Below are positions 17,829 through 19,650 of a stretch of 19,650 nt of DNA, piece by piece. The notes under the pieces are model-generated. The model made no database searches and was not told where the DNA came from. It saw only the letters and a list, made by a program, of their open reading frames with translations. The stretch is from Echinostoma caproni. Its lineage: Eukaryota > Platyhelminthes > Trematoda > Plagiorchiida > Echinostomatidae. The translations under genes and the position numbers were made by a program. Every line of letters begins with the position of its first letter. The first letter of the stretch is position 1. The stretch spans positions 23,036 to 42,685 of the forward strand of contig UZAN01043252.1 of assembly GCA_900618425.1 (NCBI GenBank), written 5' to 3'.

Positions 17829-18760
17829 CTACAGTGGTAAAACGGACAATATTTGTGGATTCAAATTTACAAAATCATTACATAATGAAACTGAAGGCAG
17901 TAGATTGTGTTTGTCAATGAAGCAAGCATGTGCGCAATTCTGTGGAAATTTCTCCTCGGCAATAAGTACACTTGCTATATATGGCAGAACAGAATTACGA
18001 TAAGCAGAGGTACGTGCAAATAAGTTTAAATCTGGAGCGTGTGGATACAGTTTTTGAAAATTCGTTGTGTAATGGGTGGTGATTGTCTGAGAGTATTTTG
18101 GCGGTGAAACTTTCACACGCTTGTAGGTGTCTGTCTATGATAGAATCGGTGATTTATCCCTGACAACGCTACTGCATTTGAAGATGTATTTCAGAGATTT
18201 CGCCAGTAAATGAAAGTATTTCTTCAACATATCGGGAAAAATCACTGGGAAGCAATACAACCAGTGGGGTAGAACGCATACATTCACAAACCTAACAATC
18301 AGCTTATGGGGAACAGAAAATAATCTCAATAGGAGTGAGAAATATGCAAGTTTTCTAACTTTACAGAATGTGTTTTGAACATGCATTCACCATGATAAAC
18401 TGTGTGATAAGGTTACACCAAAGTATTATACTATTGTTGATTTCGGTAGGGGTTATTGATTAGCAGAGATAGTGGGGAACCTAGCTGTGAGGGCTGAATA
18501 TGGTACATCGGCCAAGAGGAAAAATACAATATGCTGACATTTAGAGGCATTCAGTGAGAGGGACCGGGACAAGGATCAATTAACAACGTCGTTTAGCTTG
18601 CTTTGAATTTCTGAAGCCTCTTCAGGGGTGCATGCTTTGCAAGTCGAGGTGACATCTTCATTGTTTGTGAAGTGGCCACTTCACAATTACTGACGATATC
18701 ATTTATCGGCTGGTGACGAAACGTTTGCAAATAAATTACACAACACAGTCAATCCCCTGC
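17829..18760 (-). mobile_element. CR1-type LINE, 5'-truncated and decayed
   Basis: On the minus strand the 3' half of a CR1-type reverse transcriptase can be followed from about 18690 to 17829. The first block reads TPEEASEIQSKLNDVV, then after a TGA SLSRSLSLNASKCQHIVF. After another frame change comes YFGVTLSHSLSW near 18383-18425, followed past a stop by KLIVRFVNVCVLPHWLYCFP. The tail moves between frames: FTAKILSDNHHPLHNEF in one, then FARTSAYRNSVLPYIASVL in the other, ending at TAA near 17829. The RFVNxCVLPxxLYC and RTSAYRNSVLPY blocks are typical of CR1-like elements known from trematode genomes, which is my main reason for favouring a trematode. The position of the catalytic box reads NNED, so the DD pair appears lost. 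Confidence 0.82.
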
Positions 18761-19403
18761 TATGTCACAATCGTCGGAAATTCAAAAAAGTGGGTAAATT
18801 CCAGGAACTGCGACAAAGCAGGATAATCAGTAGTAGATGCTATTAAGTAGCATAAAAATCGGTTGAGAGTTTTGTGACAAAATAAACCGGATCGATGAAA
18901 AGAGGTTAATTCCGTTAGTTGTTCCCAATGTTTATAATTATGAACTGTTTATTTATAACGGAATTTAAATCTACCATCCTTTATGTATCGAAGAAATTTA
19001 AGTCTTTTATGACGCCCTCAGCTTAATATCGGTACATTGCATGCGGTATTCAGTCCTTTTCAGTTCTACGTGTCTAGTTATCCCGAAACTACCTACCTTT
19101 CTTCAGGGGAACCTTTGCTGACCCAATTATCCCATATTAATTCCACATATTTCTCCATTCCGTTGCAACGTTAGGCTAACCACAGAATTGATTTTACGAC
19201 ATCCACCATGATATACAACTGTTTTAGCTGTAATAATCACATCATTATTAACCCATTCAAGGAAAACAAAGGCGAACCAGTTCGAATACAATGTGAAAGA
19301 AATAACATCTAAAATGAGTGAAATGTCTGTTACGGGGTATACTTAAAACATCGACTTCCTTCCCATATTCAAAGTGATTGTTCGCTGTGCAATCTATTCA
19401 TGA
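18761..19403. other. No gene supported
   Basis: AT-rich DNA upstream of the truncated CR1 copy and before the right-edge frames. It probably holds the 5' truncation point of the LINE but no duplication or other boundary could be read. Confidence 0.4.
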
Positions 19404-19650
19404 TTTGCTAGGGGAAAATGTGTACCATTAGCGTCTGTAGACGTATTTTCGTTTGTTCGCTTTTGTTGCTACCAGTGTACACTCAAACCGATTGACGCAT
19501 TCGTCATGACCGCTGTTCGTCAGACCAAGTGTGGTGATCCAGACTTCCGTGACCGCAATCCATGCACGACTAGGTACAGTTTCATGTCATCCAATCACCG
19601 TTCAGGAAGCTCGACCAATGTTACACCGGGCGAACATAACATCCGAGTTA
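19404..19650 (+). other. Right-edge candidate exon: signal-peptide-like frame overlapping a Cys-containing frame
   Basis: An ATG at 19418-19420 with A at -3 starts a 25-codon frame with a basic patch (CRRIF) and a hydrophobic core (VCSLLLLPVY), then TQTD and a TGA at 19493-19495. It has the layout of a secretory signal peptide. In the +1 frame, the DNA is open from 19404 to the window edge (82 codons), reads CCYQCTLKPID and CGDPDFRDRNPC, and has no ATG until 19509. A frameshift or an intron could link the two frames; GT dinucleotides occur in the overlap (for example CCAGT followed by GTACAC). The gene, if real, is cut by the window edge. Confidence 0.25.

Noticed and set aside
1..19650. CRISPR array, integron, plasmid or phage features.
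   Set aside because: No regularly spaced repeats, no operons and no prokaryotic start-site pattern were seen.

Overview
The window looks like nuclear DNA of an invertebrate animal, most likely a flatworm of the trematode type. It is AT-rich by eye and has no operons and no long uninterrupted reading frames. What can be read as protein is short GT-AG bounded exons or decayed retrotransposons. The lineage guess is an inference from the mix of elements: an RTE-like LINE, a CR1-type LINE resembling those known from trematodes, a Penelope-like element and a tRNA-derived SINE. A jockey-like LINE is the discordant member. No database search could be run, and every gene model here was assembled by hand from reading frames and splice signals.

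Layout. About 481-2430 (+) is a dead RTE-like LINE whose endonuclease and reverse transcriptase are spread over all three frames with many stops. 2578-4121 (-) holds a possible three-exon gene that starts with a signal-peptide exon and continues into an exon with a KSRRKR basic cluster. It faces a second possible gene on the + strand (4274-5521, with very small internal exons) across a 152-base gap that could be a shared promoter. 5651-5839 is a tRNA-derived SINE with clear A and B boxes. 6548-7652 (-) contains two exons that join in phase. 8354-9575 (-) contains four exons that also join in phase and are followed by an AATAAA signal; one more convincing exon lies upstream at 10211-10316.

From about 10640 to 13375 (+) lies a nearly complete but dead jockey-like LINE, with a TTTA microsatellite grown inside its coding region. 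14405-15285 (-) is the C-terminal part of a Penelope-like element, including its GIY-YIG endonuclease. 17829-18760 (-) is the 3' part of a CR1-type LINE. The right edge has a short signal-peptide-like frame at 19418 overlapping a cysteine-containing frame that runs off the window.

How it fits together. The candidate host exons between 2578 and 10316 are mostly on the minus strand, while the retroelements sit between or beside them. The jockey, Penelope and CR1 copies may therefore lie in introns or flanks of a long minus-strand gene. None of the elements could make a functional protein as it stands. No RNA gene other than the tRNA-like SINE head, no CRISPR array and no bacterial-type feature was seen.
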